DNA of 64,000 nt from Daedaleopsis sinensis (taxonomy: Eukaryota; Basidiomycota; Agaricomycetes; Polyporales; Polyporaceae). The position numbers were made by a program, and so were the translations under genes. The notes beneath the pieces were generated by a model that had not been told where the DNA came from, made no database searches, and saw only the letters and a program-made list of their open reading frames with translations. Shown in pieces: positions 34,775 through 46,943 of the stretch; positions within the stretch are counted from its first letter, which is position 1, and each line of letters opens with the position of its first letter. The stretch lies in contig CM066306.1 in NCBI GenBank assembly GCA_033807695.1, positions 62,001-126,000 on the forward strand, in the 5' to 3' direction.

Positions 34775-37434
34775 TCACGCGAGCCCCGCCGCCGCCTTAT
34801 GCGCGCCCTGCAGCCCGCCGCCGGTGAGCAGCCCACGCAGCCAGGCCTTGGCGGTGACGAGCCGCGCGCCCGTGTCCATCCACCACTCGACGAGCTCGAT
34901 CGACCGGTACATCTTCTCGTACCGCCTGCACCAAGCACCGAACCCCCCACAGCCCAGTCAGCTCAGCTCAGGCAAAGACGAACGAAGAGAAGAAGGGAGA
35001 AGAAGGGGAGGGTGGGAGGAGCGGAAAAAGCGACGCACCACCAGACCGCGCAGAAGTCCCAGAGGAGGGCGAGGGACATACTCGAGAGCCCCTTGCGCCG
35101 GAGCTCGGACACGACGCGCTCGCTCTCGTCGAGCCACACCGCGAACGTGCAGTACTTGGCGGTGATGAGGAAGATCCGGACCTGTAGACAGACAGCGCCG
35201 ACGTCAGCGGCAGGCGGGGCGCGACAAGGACAAGCAGCGGGAGACGGACGTTCGCGTGTGTGGTGGCCAGCGCGCGGTCGAGGCTCCTGTACGTCCCCCG
35301 AAACTGTCAGCTACATCATCGCGCGCAAGCCGCGGCTGAGAGATGGTAGAGCCGGGCGCACCTCGTGAGGTCGTTGACCTTGAGCACCATCAGCACGCGC
35401 CGCGGCACGCGCCGCAGCACGTCGAACACGGAGAGCAGCAGGCCCTCCTTCTGCACGACCGCGTTCCGGATCGCCTCCATTTCCGCTTCGCTCTGCGCGG
35501 ACAGGTCGACCATGCTCCGCCCGCGCGCGAACGAGCCGCTCGCGCCCTCGGCCCCGTCGAGCTCCTCCCAGGAGCCCTCGAGCGCCGCGCGCCCGGTGAT
35601 GGCCGCCTCGAACACCGGGTACTGGATATGCGTGGAGGGGTGAAATGATAGTCAGAGGCCGGCCACAAAAGAGGAGGGGGAGGGAGAGGGAGAAGCTTAC
35701 GAGGTCCTCGTCGATGTTCCCTACAAGCTTGGCGTACTTCTTCCGGTCCTCGAGCGTCTGCTTCGACGCGGGCGCGATGAGAGCCAGCCACCACTTGCTG
35801 TAGTTGATCCGGAGCGCGGTGTCGAGGTCAAAGTAGAGCCCGTGGTCGAGGAGCACGATCTCGAAGTTGTATGGAGACTTGGAGCCCAGAGGCGCCGGTC
35901 GGATGAGGAGGTTGCCCGGGTGGGGGTCCTGCAGGGTAGACAACGACGTCAGAGAGACGGACCAGCTTACACAATGGTGATACTGAGCACGAGGAGACTT
36001 ACTGCATGGAACCAGCCGTTGATGTGCACCATCTGGCAGAATATGCGCGCGAGCTCCAGAGCAAGCTTGTTGCGGTCAATGTTGTTGTCCGAGAGGTACA
36101 TGAGGTCGTCGATGCGCCCGCCCTGGATATACTCCATCACGAGGATGCGTTTCCTCGCCTCCTTGACCTGAGCTACTGCAAAGTGAGCAAGTAGAAGAGA
36201 AAGCGAGCGCGAGCCCTGGCGCCAAGCGACGACACGTACGGATGTACAGCGACGTCCGGATGTTCTCAAAGTCGGCGATCGCACGCTCCGCGTTCCGCTT
36301 CTCGTGCACGAAATCCATCTCTTTCGGCAGGTTCTCGCGCATCTCCTCCCCGAGCCAGGTGAATTCGAACTCGGGGAACCAGTGTTTGATCCAGCCTTCG
36401 CGGTGCGCCGGGTCCGCGCGTCAGCACAGCGCACGCGCATGAAGGCAATACGGTACGTCGCACGCACCTAATGAGACATCGACCATCTCCATGTCGATCG
36501 CACAGAACTCTTGCAAGTGCGGGTGCTGGAGCTTGACCGCGACCCTCTCCCCTGAGCCCTTGAGTCGACCAACGTGCACCTGCGCCAGACTTGCGACTCC
36601 GATAGGTCGCGGGTCGAATTCGTCGAAGTAGTCGTCTATTGAGAGACCGATGTCGGCTACGAACATCTTCTCGATATCTTCATAGGGCGTCGGATCGCAT
36701 TGGTCTTGTAGAGGACGCATCGTGTGCGTCCATTCGCGGGGAAGAACTGCGCTTTGTGGTCATTAGTGGAAAGCTTGTTGTGGGCAATGACGGTGCATGG
36801 AAGGACCGAGCTTGAATAAGTGCTATGCGGGACGGGACTCACACGGACGCCATATGTTGACCGAGTTTTATGAATATGCCTACATCGACTGTGCGGTCAA
36901 GAAAAGCCAGGCAGAGCATAGACAGGGCGCACCTCCGTTGGCTAGAAGTGCTTTCAGCACTCTCTGAGCACTCCGCGTGTGGCACTCCGAATACGCCTCC
37001 GACCTCTCCTCCTCGGACTCGTATGTCTTCGCGAACGTAAGCTTGTAGTCGATCGCACCGAGAACAGCAGCCTCTGCAGACCGCGTCCTAGGTCGCACAC
37101 GCGTCTGGATACCTGATAAATGTGAAGACTCACCTGCAATCCTCGAGCACCTCATCACGGCGAGCGCGGTATGCCTGAACGGCTGGTTGTAGTTGTATGC
37201 CAGCACGCCCGCTCCGCCCAGTACCAGTAATGTTGTTGGCAAGACGTAGAGCCAGCCATTGATCTTTGTCCTCGCAGGCAGTGATGGGATGGAAGTAGCA
37301 TTGGTGAGTGTACGATACTGTTGTGCATGGGCGTGTGCATGTGTTGGCTTCAGGAAGCGGGGCAGATGTTGCGGGTGGAAGACAGAGCTTGGCTGGCGGA
37401 AGTTGAGTCCAGTGCAGCGACGTAGAGACAGCAT
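34775..37434 (-). CDS. ABC1/ADCK (UbiB family) mitochondrial atypical kinase, Mcp2/Cqd2-like
   Basis: Predicted 636 aa. Minus-strand exons: 37134-37434, 36933-37073, 36843-36879, 36468-36751, 36240-36395, 36003-36175, 35701-35928, 35362-35621, 35250-35286, 35039-35181, 34775-34925; all phases agree. An Arg/His-rich N-terminus and a hydrophobic segment at about 62-80 suit a mitochondrial inner-membrane protein. The UbiB hallmark KLGQ is at 152-155 (in FIKLGQHMAS). It is followed by the Ala-rich loop ASLAQVHVGRLK that replaces the glycine loop, VAVKLQHP with the ATP-site Lys, MEYIQGGRIDDL, the catalytic HADPHPGNLLIR and LLDHG in place of DFG. Yeast Mcp2 and Cqd1/2 act in mitochondrial lipid and coenzyme Q homeostasis, and this protein resembles that branch rather than Coq8 by its long C-terminal region. 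Branch assignment is inference; family is firm. Confidence 0.92.
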
Positions 37435-37525
37435 GAGCTTTCAAAGCAAGTCAATCGCAGCTCAAGTAGTCAGAGCATATGGGCGGAGCGGAGAGAGATT
37501 GATTTCTGCTTGAACCGAATCATGA

Positions 37526-38138
37526 CAGCTATCTCAAAAATCAGCGTCGTTTCGCGCGCCCGCGGGGTGTGTGCTCGGATCACGGAAACCCCCGGCCGAG
37601 GCCTGGCGCTGTGAGCTAGCGCCTCTCGGCGACCTCTGCAAGTCGCGCGATTTGAACACTCCCTTTGCGCTTGCTTTGCGCTCCCTCGTTCTTTTCTCTT
37701 GCTCAGTCTTCTGTAACCAACTTGTGACCTCTAGTAGTGCTTCAAGAAGACCACACGACGGCTCCCCGCAGACTTCTTGGGGGAGTGGTGGAGCAGGATT
37801 CGGACAACTCCCAACGAGGAACCAGTGCGCCCACCTGCCAGTCACGGTGGCTCACGAGGCGGGCCGTGGAGGGTGCTGGAACTGGAATGCCTGTCCTAAA
37901 GTGTTCCAGAACTGATTCATCACATTCGAGTAAAGATGTGAGTAGTACGAGTCATTGAGTAGGAACGTATCTATGTCAGTAGTAAACGCTGCGAGCAGCC
38001 AGGACTCCTCCGCAGCGAGCTCGAAGTCGACGGAGGCATGAGCGCTAGGTTTGGGCGCCGGGCCTCGGCCGGGGGTTTCCGTGATCCGAGCACACACCCC
38101 GCGGGCGCGCGAAACGACGCTGATTTTTGAGATAGCTG
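37526..38138. mobile_element. 613-bp MITE-like element with 84-bp inverted ends
   Basis: 37526-37609 and 38055-38138 are inverted copies differing at one base. The ends read cagctatctcaaaaatcagc inward and each arm contains a GC-rich cgcgcccgcggggtg block. No protein is encoded inside. No clear target-site duplication is visible beyond GA on both sides. It abuts the start of the next inverted-repeat element at 38148. Confidence 0.85.
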
Positions 38139-38147
38139 GAATGTTGG

Positions 38148-39785
38148 CACTATGGTGCACCATCCGCCGGACGGGCGCTCGGACCAGCGCTCGGACGGGC
38201 GCTCGGATCGGCGCTCGGACAGTTTGTGACACCCGGTCACATCCCTCGCAGCAGCGGGCCAAAGCAGCCCGGGCAGTCACTAGTCACTGCTTATATTCAC
38301 CGGTCTCGACCGTTGCTAGCTTCACGACCGTAAGGCAGTGTACAGCAGACCAAGGATATAACTGCCTGTCGCAAGCTTAATGTGCACCCCAAATGACCAT
38401 GACGGTCACCTGGGGCTGGCTCGCATGCCAGCCTCTCGTATTGCGTCCCTTAATAGAGAGGCTGGTATTACTTGAGAGGGTGGGTAAGGGACCCCCCCGT
38501 GAGAACGTCGGAGTTTTAATGCGGAAGCTCACACACACCTTCGCCACCGTATGGCGTATTGAGCAGTCGAATTTTGGCTTATTAGCAAGAGCTTCAGCTC
38601 GAGGATTGATTGTGCACTTTCAATGAGGTTAAAATTGGACCCAAACGTCCTGCCATGAGCGTCGAGGCTGAAGGCTCTAGCGCTCACTCCTGGCCCGGGG
38701 GTGCACGGTGGCGGTTGATTTCATATAGGCGCTCACTGCGTCGGATTGGCACTCCGACGTTCTCACGGGGGGGTCCCTTACCCACCCTCTCAAGTAGAAC
38801 AAGCCTACCGCTAGGCTCGAGGCGCTGAGCCTTGAAATTTGAAAGCTTCCCCTACTGTTGCAAGCTCCAGCAGTTGATAGTCCGCCTTCGCTAAGCTGAC
38901 CGCACCGGCAGTCGGAGTGTATTCGTGATTGGTCTGTGTGGTATGGATACAGCTGCCCCTTGTGCGTGCATAGTGCCGGCAATGCCAACCGCCGACCGTT
39001 CAACTTGAAACTGCAGTGCGACATGAAGCAGGCAAGGCACGCGAGGCCGTCGCAAGTCAGGAGATTCGACTGCTCCAACCTGTGTCCACAATTTTGGTAG
39101 AAATGTTAAACTATGAGTGTGTCCTACTAGTATCTGGTGCTTACCTTTGACATAATAGTAGTGATCTAGTACCTCCTGCGGCCCCTTACGCGGCTGTTTG
39201 AAACCACCACAGGCAGTTGACAGCCTCAAACAAGCGACTGCTTTGGCCTCCAGAACGGCTATGACATTCATAAAGGTTGAACTTGAACTGTGCAGAGATG
39301 ACCATCGTACCAGTCACAGCGGGCAGCATGCTCCAAAACAGGCGTGATTTGGCAATGAAGAGCGGCGGCAGCGGTCTGAGACTCGTCGAACACAGAGCTA
39401 AGAGCGCAGGACCATAACGTTGGGCTGCTGTCCTGAACTGTATGGCATGTATGACCGTCGACGGCACCGTGCCAACCGCCGATACGACCTCCGGGTGTGA
39501 CATGCGAGACGGCCGTAGAGGTTGCAACTGAGGAGAATAGATCGTGCTTGCTTGTGAGCCAGAGTCGACCGTCCTAGTGAAGCCACATCAGTGAGAGTTA
39601 GTTATTTCCGGGAATAGACGTCGAGACCGTAGCCCGTCGACGGTTTCGGAAACCTCGAGAAGTCGCAGCCTGCGCGGCCGTCTGTAGTCACGCTGTCACG
39701 TACACAGCGCTAATCATCAGCCGGATGGGCGCTCGGACGGCCGGACGGGCGCTCGGACGGGCGCTCGGAAAGTGCACCATAGTGC
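38148..39785. mobile_element. About 1.6-kb element with short inverted tips and GC-rich subterminal repeats
   Basis: gcactatggtgca (38148-38160) is inverted as tgcaccatagtgc (39773-39785). Just inside each tip is an array of the same unit cggacgggcgctcgga: about four copies at 38167-38220 and about four at 39722-39769. The arrays are in the same, not inverted, orientation. The interior contains the foldback described at 38470-38795 and frames without recognisable products. Short inverted tips plus subterminal arrays are usual for non-autonomous DNA transposons; the superfamily is unknown. Confidence 0.55.
38470..38795. mobile_element. 326-bp foldback with perfect 45-bp inverted arms
   Basis: 38470-38514 and 38751-38795 are exact inverted copies, starting acttgagagggtgggtaagg and including a run of seven C/G. 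The 236-bp centre has no protein of known type. It sits inside the 38148-39785 element, so it either inserted there or forms part of it. Confidence 0.8.
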
Positions 39786-41333
39786 TGGTGATCTCACCGA
39801 ATCCGGGCGTGACATCCCTGCGCGGCTTTTCCCGACAGTAGCGCCTGTGGCGGGATGCGGCGTCTAGGGCAGCCTGTGGCCGCGCTGTCCTTGACTTCCA
39901 CCGGGCTCAGCCGCAGGTTACATGCCACCTCTTCATCCTCGGGTCTCTGGATCAGAGGTGCTACACTTGTCTTGAAAGCTTGAAGCTTGATGCATAGATC
40001 GGGCGGATATTGGTATGACTCGCCTTCTTCGCCGACGATGTCCGTACGCCGCTGATCATGCAGTGTACTACATCTGATCTCAGGGAATACCAGAGTTGCA
40101 GGTCTGTCGGCGGACCTGCACCTCACCGGTCTGCAGTACAACCTGTGCGCCAGTGCGCCGCAGCCTCGCGCACGTGCATACGATGTGCCATTCACAACGT
40201 TCCAGTATAGTACTTACTCCCGGAGGAGTACTAGGAGTCGACCATCGTCATTTACTGCGGGACCGCTCACCACCCAGGATATCGAGAAGGCTGCCCGCTC
40301 AGGCGGCTGGTGCTGACTAGACTTATGCTGCGACTTGCTGTGCTCGACACCTGTTCGCTGCAGCAATAGTAATCACAATTTCATCCGTTCAGAACTCGTC
40401 CATTCGGAACTCGTCGACATCTTCTCCGCTCACTGACATGCGATGATCCCCCTCGACTGCAATTTTGCATGTATCCGCAAGAATCATCGTGCTATACTTA
40501 CTCCCGATGTCTGCTATGTCCTCCGTGCATCGCTTCGATGCCTCACGAATGATGTAAGTCAAAGACAAGTAGGTCGAAGGTTCAACGTCCAGCTGAGACT
40601 CACTATCCTACTAATATGTGTTTTACCCGGGTCCTTCAGTGTCGGCAGCATTCGCACCGTAGCGATAGGGTGTCCTACCTCTCGGCGCTCCTACTTAAGC
40701 TTCCGCTTGCGGATAGATTTCGTTGACCCTATTAGCAGCACTCGGCGCATATCCGAATCTCATCGGTCGGCCGAATCTCACCTGCCGAATGATTCTCATG
40801 TTGCGTTCTAACAGCGTTGTACGTGCGATCAAACATGACTCGGACCCTGATCGTACTATCTACAGATACCGCCCCATGTAACGACGGTGCAGTGGCACCA
40901 GAAGCTGTTCGCAAGAACGGTGGCTAGACCGCGCACATCTCATGGCGCACACTGACGTCCACCGGTGCGTCATTCGAAGTTTGTGTCGTCCTTCTCCCAT
41001 CATGACATCGATATGTCAGTACAATTGTGGCCAGTAGGTCACACCGAAGCCGTCGACTCCGAGGGGGTGGCCTTCAAGGTTCACCGAATTATCCGACAGC
41101 ACCGCTCTCCGCCCCGTTGGATAGGTATCGAAGACTATCTGGGAGACTATCTACTGATTTCATTGCGGTTTCATCAGGTTTGAGCACCGCGCCCTTGTAT
41201 CAAGACCATTGACCACGGAACTACTATGGCGGACGCGCAGCCTTCATTGGCTTGTAAGTACTAATCTTAGGACGCAGGCTGATCTCTGACTTGCACTGCA
41301 TGCCGTCACGGTCTACATTCTACCGCTGAGCAG
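39786..41333. other. Intergenic region, nothing recognised
   Basis: A 133-codon minus-strand frame (39794-40195) and a 122-codon plus-strand frame (40443-40811) have no family features. No repeat partner is seen. Confidence 0.35.
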
Positions 41334-41341
41334 TATATAAG
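41334..41341 (+). promoter_or_regulatory. TATA box of DUF6533 copy B
   Basis: tatataag, 69-76 bases upstream of the ATG at 41410. Confidence 0.65.
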
Positions 41342-41409
41342 ACTGGGCACATATGCGGGCGTATGCCGTCAAATTCTCCACTCAGCCACTGCTTGCTAAG
41401 CGTCTCACG

Positions 41410-43068
41410 ATGTCCGAAGCTCAAGTCGTTGCGGCATTCCAAATATTGTATGTCCCACCATACTTCTCACTGCTTCTCATAGATTGAACGTTGGATAGAT
41501 ACTCAAGCAATTTCTGCGCGATAGCAGCGACGTGTATGTACTGCATCTTGTGTACTTCGTTTCCCGGTCACAGAGAAACATAACCCTTCCCGTATAGCTC
41601 TGCTAACGTACGAGTGGTTAATAACTCTCGGCCAGGAGGTAGAGTTGTTCTGGAGAGCACCACCCACCGGAGCGACTATCCTCTTTGCTCTCAACCGATA
41701 CATTCTCCTACTGGCATCTGTACTCGGGTTTATCTCGACCCCATCACTCACTGTGAGCAGCCGTTCCCTTACATGAACGTGTTACCGTTCCGAGTCCCTG
41801 AGTACTGATCTAGAACCTAGGGGTAAATCGTTCAAGTTCTCCAACTACCCGGTACTACCATGAATGGCTAATCCGTCGTTCACTGGCACAATAGTTGCAA
41901 GCTCAGCGGATGGCTCTCGTTCGGTCTTCAAGTAGCAATCTATGTTCCATGGGCGGGTATGTCAGACCCTCGCATCTCCGATGTCTCTCGCTTATACGGA
42001 ATACCCAGCATTCTCTGCAATGCGCGCATATGCTCTCTCAGGTCGACGGTGGTACGTGACTGTGCTGGTCTTGCAGTTTTCGTGCATGCCTGTCATCGCA
42101 AACTTGGTATGAGGACCGACATAGCGTCTGATCATCAGTCATGCTGACAATCGCCCATACCAGGTGCAGGTGCACTGGGTTCAAGCGATTGTCGACCCTG
42201 TATATGGATGTCAACTAGGATCCGATATCCCAGGAACACTTGACACTGCGTAAGCGCTATCGTTTTCGTCACGTACCGTGCGATACTCATTTCCCCGTAG
42301 ATGTGCGTGCATATCGCGATTGGCTTCAAATGATTTCGATTTTGAATTGAGGGTCGTGACAGTGACGGTCATCTCACGAGTGTCCTTGATCATCGCGGAT
42401 GCCATGATCATCGCTACGACTTGGCTCACGATTTATCAGACGGTACGACTCGGCGCCCCGGGCCTACAAGCAGACTCGTCCAGCTCGTTTTCGAGGGTTT
42501 TCCTCGTAAATGGTATGGTGATGGCAGCACTCAGTCTTCGTCAAGTACAACACCGATACTCACCATCTCCAATAGGAACGATATATTTTGTGTGGGTCTC
42601 GGCAAGGTGTCGGGAAAGCTTCTGTCGACAAACTCACATCATAACTGTGCAGGATCCTTCTGGCACTGAATATTCTGGACTTCGTCACGGTCATTCTCCA
42701 GATCACATCCATCTTAGGAGGGAGCTTCCTCACCCAGATCGTCGATACGTGCGTGACACCATCAGGTCGGAGACGACTCCGCCCGTGACTGACTACCTTC
42801 AACGAGTAGGCTCACCAGCATCCTGATTTCTCGGTTCCTGCTAGATCTACAAGTAGTGAAGAAGAAAACACATCATCAAAGCTCGCTCGACACAGCATCG
42901 TCGATTGTATTCGAACATGTAATGGGGGCCATCGACTCTGAGCTTCGACCGGGTGACCTTCAAATGCTATCGGGAGAAGGTGCAGTGGACACTACGGAGA
43001 CAGAATTCCCACCCTACGATGGCAGGAATGAAGCTGAAAAGACTTCCGACCGCGATGTGTCGGTCTGA
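41410..43068 (+). CDS. DUF6533-type seven-helix membrane protein, copy B
   Basis: Paralogue of the gene at 18110-19787, opposite strand. Exons 41410-41447 (MSEAQVVAAFQIL) and 41499-41533, then 41598-41752 with LLTYEWLITLGQEVELFWRA and GATILFALNRYILL. A short exon near 41892-41953 ends YVPWA. An exon near 42012-42108 starts FSAMRAYALSGRRWYVTVLVL. A loop exon 42163-42247 reads VQVHWVQAIVDPVYG. A helix exon near 42348-42520 reads VISRVSLIIADAMIIATTWL. An exon near 42652-42750 reads ALNILDFVTVILQITSILGG. The last exon (about 42811-43068) reads TSILISRFLLDLQVV and an acidic tail. The tail motif GAIDSELRPGDLQMLSG is shared almost exactly with copy A. Central exon borders are approximate. Function unknown; likely plasma or internal membrane. 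Confidence 0.8.
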
Positions 43069-43543
43069 GCCCTCTCAACGGCGAAGACGGGGATTCCCGT
43101 GAGTCTACCACCTTCAAGTAATAAATGAAGACGACGGAACTCATCTGACCCTAGTACATCTGATCAGCCGGGCCTCAAATGCATCCTGTATCGTACCATA
43201 TCGTATGCCTTGAATCTGCCTGTTATAGATCCCTTCTGCTCGTGCCACATAACTCAGATGTCGGTCTCGGCGTTGCGCGTTCTTTGTTCCGGCTAGAAAG
43301 ACGTATGTGGTCTGATGCTAACCTCCATCGAAGGGGTACTCAATGCGCACCCGACGAGATATGGCACGAATTATTTGGAGATGCGTTAGCGACAGTTTTA
43401 TGCGGAGTCCTCAGCAATTCCAGCCTGCAGGGATCACCGTTGTAGGACCGTCCTTCCCTCACGTCAATAGGTCCTCATCGTCTGCCTAGGGGAGAGTCGG
43501 GAGACATGGGATCAGGGCGATAGACTCCTCAGCAAAATGAATC
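43069..43543. other. Spacer before the tRNA gene
   Basis: An 88-codon frame (43179-43445) is not recognised. Presumed 3' UTR and spacer. Confidence 0.4.
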
Positions 43544-43548
43544 AAAAA
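43544..43548 (-). terminator. RNA polymerase III terminator of tRNA-Ser
   Basis: TTTTT on the minus strand starts six bases after the discriminator base of the tRNA. Confidence 0.8.
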
Positions 43549-43553
43549 CAACT

Positions 43554-43635
43554 CGACGCCAGCAGGATTCGAACCTGCGCCTCCAAAGGAGAACAGATTT
43601 CTAATCTGTCGCCGTAACCACTTGGCTATAGCGCC
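43554..43635 (-). tRNA. tRNA-Ser(AGA), no intron
   Basis: The minus strand folds as an 82-nt class II tRNA. The 7-bp acceptor stem GGCGCTA/TGGCGTC has G:T pairs at the second and sixth positions and discriminator G. D-arm starts TAGCCAAGTGGTTA (A box). Anticodon stem ACAGA/TCTGT encloses loop TTAGAAA (anticodon AGA, reading UCU and, as inosine, UCC/UCA). A long variable arm TCTCCTTTGGAGGC is diagnostic for Ser/Leu, and the T arm GCAGG-TTCGAAT-CCTGC supplies the B box. CCA is not encoded, as expected in eukaryotes. Confidence 0.97.
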
Positions 43636-43760
43636 TTGAAGATAATAGTAACATGCCCTAATATGTGGCGTGAGAGTCTCTCGCCTTCAAGCAACTGGGG
43701 CTCCGAACTTAAGTACATCTGTAACTTACACTACAAGTCATACGCGCATATAACGCAGAT

Positions 43761-45304
43761 CTAGAGCTTCGCAGAGGCCTCCCTGACATGGACGATGACC
43801 TTCCCCCACGTCTTCCGCTGCTCGATCGCCAAAAGGCCGTCCGCTGTCCGCTCGAGCGGGAACGTCTCGGGGTACACCACGGGCCTCGCACGGCCGGACG
43901 AGAAGAGACTGCACACAAACGACCCCATGAATTAGTATTGCATGACATAGAACAATTTCAAGAAGCGACGCACTCGAGAAGCTCCTTCCAGACGACTGGG
44001 ATACGTGCCGGCTCGATATCTGCAGAGCAGTGTGAGTTGGCTGAAGCTTAGAGCTGGCGTGCGAGCGGGACGTACTCGTGTAGGCACCCCAGTGGATACC
44101 GACGATAGCGATGTTCTTGAGGAGAACGAGGTTCATAGGGAGCTGGTCCGGTTCAAGAACGCGACAGGTCAGCGATGTACGATGCGAGTGCGCCGGGCTC
44201 TCTGACCTTCTCAATCTGTCCCGCCGCGAAGCCGACCACGATCGCTCGGCCTTTCCACGCGATGCACTTCAACGAGTCTAGGTAGTCATAGCCATGAGAT
44301 ACGTGTTCTCAAGGGGCGGAAATGATGCGTACCGCGGATGAGGCCGACAGGGTCGTAGATGACATTGACGCCTTTACCGCCCGTGAGCTTGAGCACCTCC
44401 TTCTGCCAGCCCTCCTTCGAGTAGTTGACTCCGTGGTCGGCGCCGCCAAGCTTGATCGAAACATCGAGCTTTTCTTGTGAGCCTGCGGCTGCGATGACCT
44501 TCGCGCCGAGGGCTATCCGCGAGAATTCAGTAAGGGGGTGCAAGGAAGAGTTGTGTACTAGGACTAAGAGACACACCTTTCGCGAGCTGGACTGCTGCGA
44601 TACCGACGCCGCCTGCAGACGCAGTGACGAGCACCCACTCGCCTGCGTCGCAAACCAAAATCAGTGACCGGGGGATGCGGCGCGGCGTAACAGAGTTCAC
44701 GCACCAGCCTTCAATTCTGCCCTTCCGACGAGAGCCTCGTAGCTCGTCGGCCAAGTCACGTACAGACCTGAAAGCAATTTCAGCACACCCTCTCATACTG
44801 CCACCACAGCACCTCACAACAGCAGAAGTCTGCAGGCCCCTTGTCTCGCGTGCAGTAACGGAACAGAGAGACTCACCGGCGCCCTGGTCATACGACATGT
44901 TATCCGGCAGCGGCACCAACGACTGCCAGGCGGCCGCGACCTTCTCCCCGAACGCGCCCTGCGCGGCCCCGAATACCCTGTCCCCGCGGCGGAACGGGCA
45001 GCCGTCCGGGATGGGCGAGCTGTCCGCGATCCGCCCCGCAAGCTCGCTCCCGAGCACGAATGGCCGCGGGGGCTGGTGCTGGTACTTGCCCTGGGCTTGT
45101 AGGATCTGCATGCACGCGTACATACGAGGGGGTTAGCGACGGTGTGCTGGAGGACAGAGAGCGCAGACTGACGTCGAAGTAGTTGAGCCCTGCGCTGTAG
45201 ACGTCAACGAGGACCTGGTCAGGGCCGACCTCGGGCTCGGGCGCGTGCTGCGCGACTGGGATCTTCGAGGGGTGGGCGTAGTCGGTCACCACGAACGCGC
45301 GCAT
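43761..45304 (-). CDS. NAD(P)H:quinone oxidoreductase-like MDR protein (zinc-independent)
   Basis: Medium-chain dehydrogenase/reductase of the quinone-oxidoreductase type, probably reducing quinones or activated double bonds with NADPH in cytosol or peroxisome. Minus-strand exons include 45173-45304, 44877-45105, 44705-44767, 44577-44642 and 44333-44512, followed by three or four short exons down to the stop at 43761. The GroES-like domain has LGSELAGRI and GDRVFGAAQGAFGE. The Rossmann domain has WVLVTASAGGVGIAAVQLAKA with the cofactor motif AGGVG, then YDPVG. The second half reads GRAIVVGFAAGQIEKV, LLKNIAIVGIHWGAYT and LERTADGLLAIEQRKTWGKV near the end. The structural-zinc cysteines of alcohol dehydrogenases are absent. 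A peroxisomal signal is not obvious at the C-terminus (ASAKL resembles a weak PTS1-like AKL tripeptide). Confidence 0.9.
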
Positions 45305-46943
45305 TTCGATTACAGTTGATGTTTGGGGGCTCCGCGAGGGGATGTAGGACAGCGAGGGGCCCAGCAGCGAGGGGATTTAATATGCGCGAGGAGGAGGAGG
45401 GTGGCGTTGGCCATTTTGGTCAGCGGACAAGATGTCGGCCTCTTATAGTCGCCGACCCCGGACCCCGCGCTGGCGACCCGCGCGCCTTCCCCACACTTCC
45501 CCAGATTTCAGACATTCTGCTTATACTTGTATCCTGAGCGCGGAGCGTAGCCCACCAGGTCCGATTCTCTGGTAGTACTGGAATGAGGTACGTATATTAT
45601 GTACAGTTGTTACTAGTAATTAAGTGATAAACAAGGGCGGGCTGGTCACGGTCTGCTATTAGAAGCGGAACGGTGCCGGATTCGGGCGGGAAGGGGGGCA
45701 GGAGGATAGACGTTCACTGACATATATTGTTGAGTGAGATAGTAGGAACAGGGTCTCTAGTAGAGATGTAGTATGACTCACGGAGGTCTGACTTCTGTGC
45801 GACAGAGCAGTTATCGCTCCACTTCAGCATGAACCTGGAGCGCAACTGGAGCGTGTAGGGTTGCTGAGGGATCAGTAGGCACTGCTCCTGTAACGTCAGT
45901 ATGTGAGGCAAGAGGGGAAGTGAACTCGGAGGACATACCCTTCCAGGCTAGACCCTTCGCTATGTCCGGAGTGCGGCGTACTCCAGGACCGTACCCATGT
46001 GCTGCTCAAACGCAAGAGGTACCGCCGGTGGTGGAACTGCCGCGGCGAGTTCGAGTTCCTGCAACGGGTCAGCGCGTATCACGACCTGAACTCGTTCCTT
46101 ACAGCGAATGAAGGCGCGTTCACGTTTGCGGACGCACCGAGCTAATGTGGTTGACGAGCGACTTCGGTCCTCGCATAGTGGAGGCTGCACCGTGACTAGA
46201 TCGCGAGGAGTTCAAGTGCACACAGAGCCCTTAGATGACGGCACCATTGGCTGAGAGCACTCGCCTGCCCCTGTGGAACATGGTTAGTTAGAAAGCCGCA
46301 CCTGTACAACGTACTAGCGGGATATAAAAGTATGAATGCAAAAAAAAAGACCCTTCGCTATAGTAGCCGCTACACCAGCCGCTTGTGAGCAGCATCGATG
46401 TCTAGTAGTACTGTACACAGGAGGCTAAATGATATGTTGACTTGATACTGCGGTTCGCCATGAAGGGGGAGATGGGTAGAGACGTTGTTGAACCGCTGGC
46501 TTTGTACTGTTCCGAAGTATCAGTATCATAATGGGCTTACCGCGGAAGCAAAGAATGCGGCGGCTTAGATCAACGTTCTGACTCGTGGTTGCATTGCCCT
46601 GTTGCACCCCACGCAGCATCCTCACGGGAGAAAGACAAAGATCGACATAGTAGCCAACAAACGAGCAGTGCGTGCAGAGCGAAGTGAGCCGTACATGGCG
46701 CCAGCGCAATGAGGAGGAGGAAGGAGGACAGGACTTGACTTGACAGTGCGTACCATTGTGGTGTCTGGTCCATTGCTAGTAGAATACCGATTCTAAGACA
46801 GAATCGGCGGAACTTCAGATAGAGCAGGTAGAACAAACGATGATACTGAAGAATGCGAGTGTAGTATATATACATTGCGTGGTCTACATGTCGGGTGATT
46901 CTCTTATTAATGCTTACATAGTCCCTGCCATTCGTCGAACCGC
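45305..46943. other. Region between MDR gene and Tom1; nothing recognised
   Basis: The first 120 bases carry the MDR promoter (minus); a minus-strand attaaat lies about 70 bases upstream of its ATG. The rest has short frames only and an A9 run at 46340-46348. The 46840-46943 part is the 3' flank of the Tom1 gene. Confidence 0.4.

Noticed and set aside
37526..38138. CRISPR-like or prokaryotic repeat interpretation of the inverted repeats
   Set aside because: Only two inverted arms, no spaced direct repeats, and the host is clearly eukaryotic.
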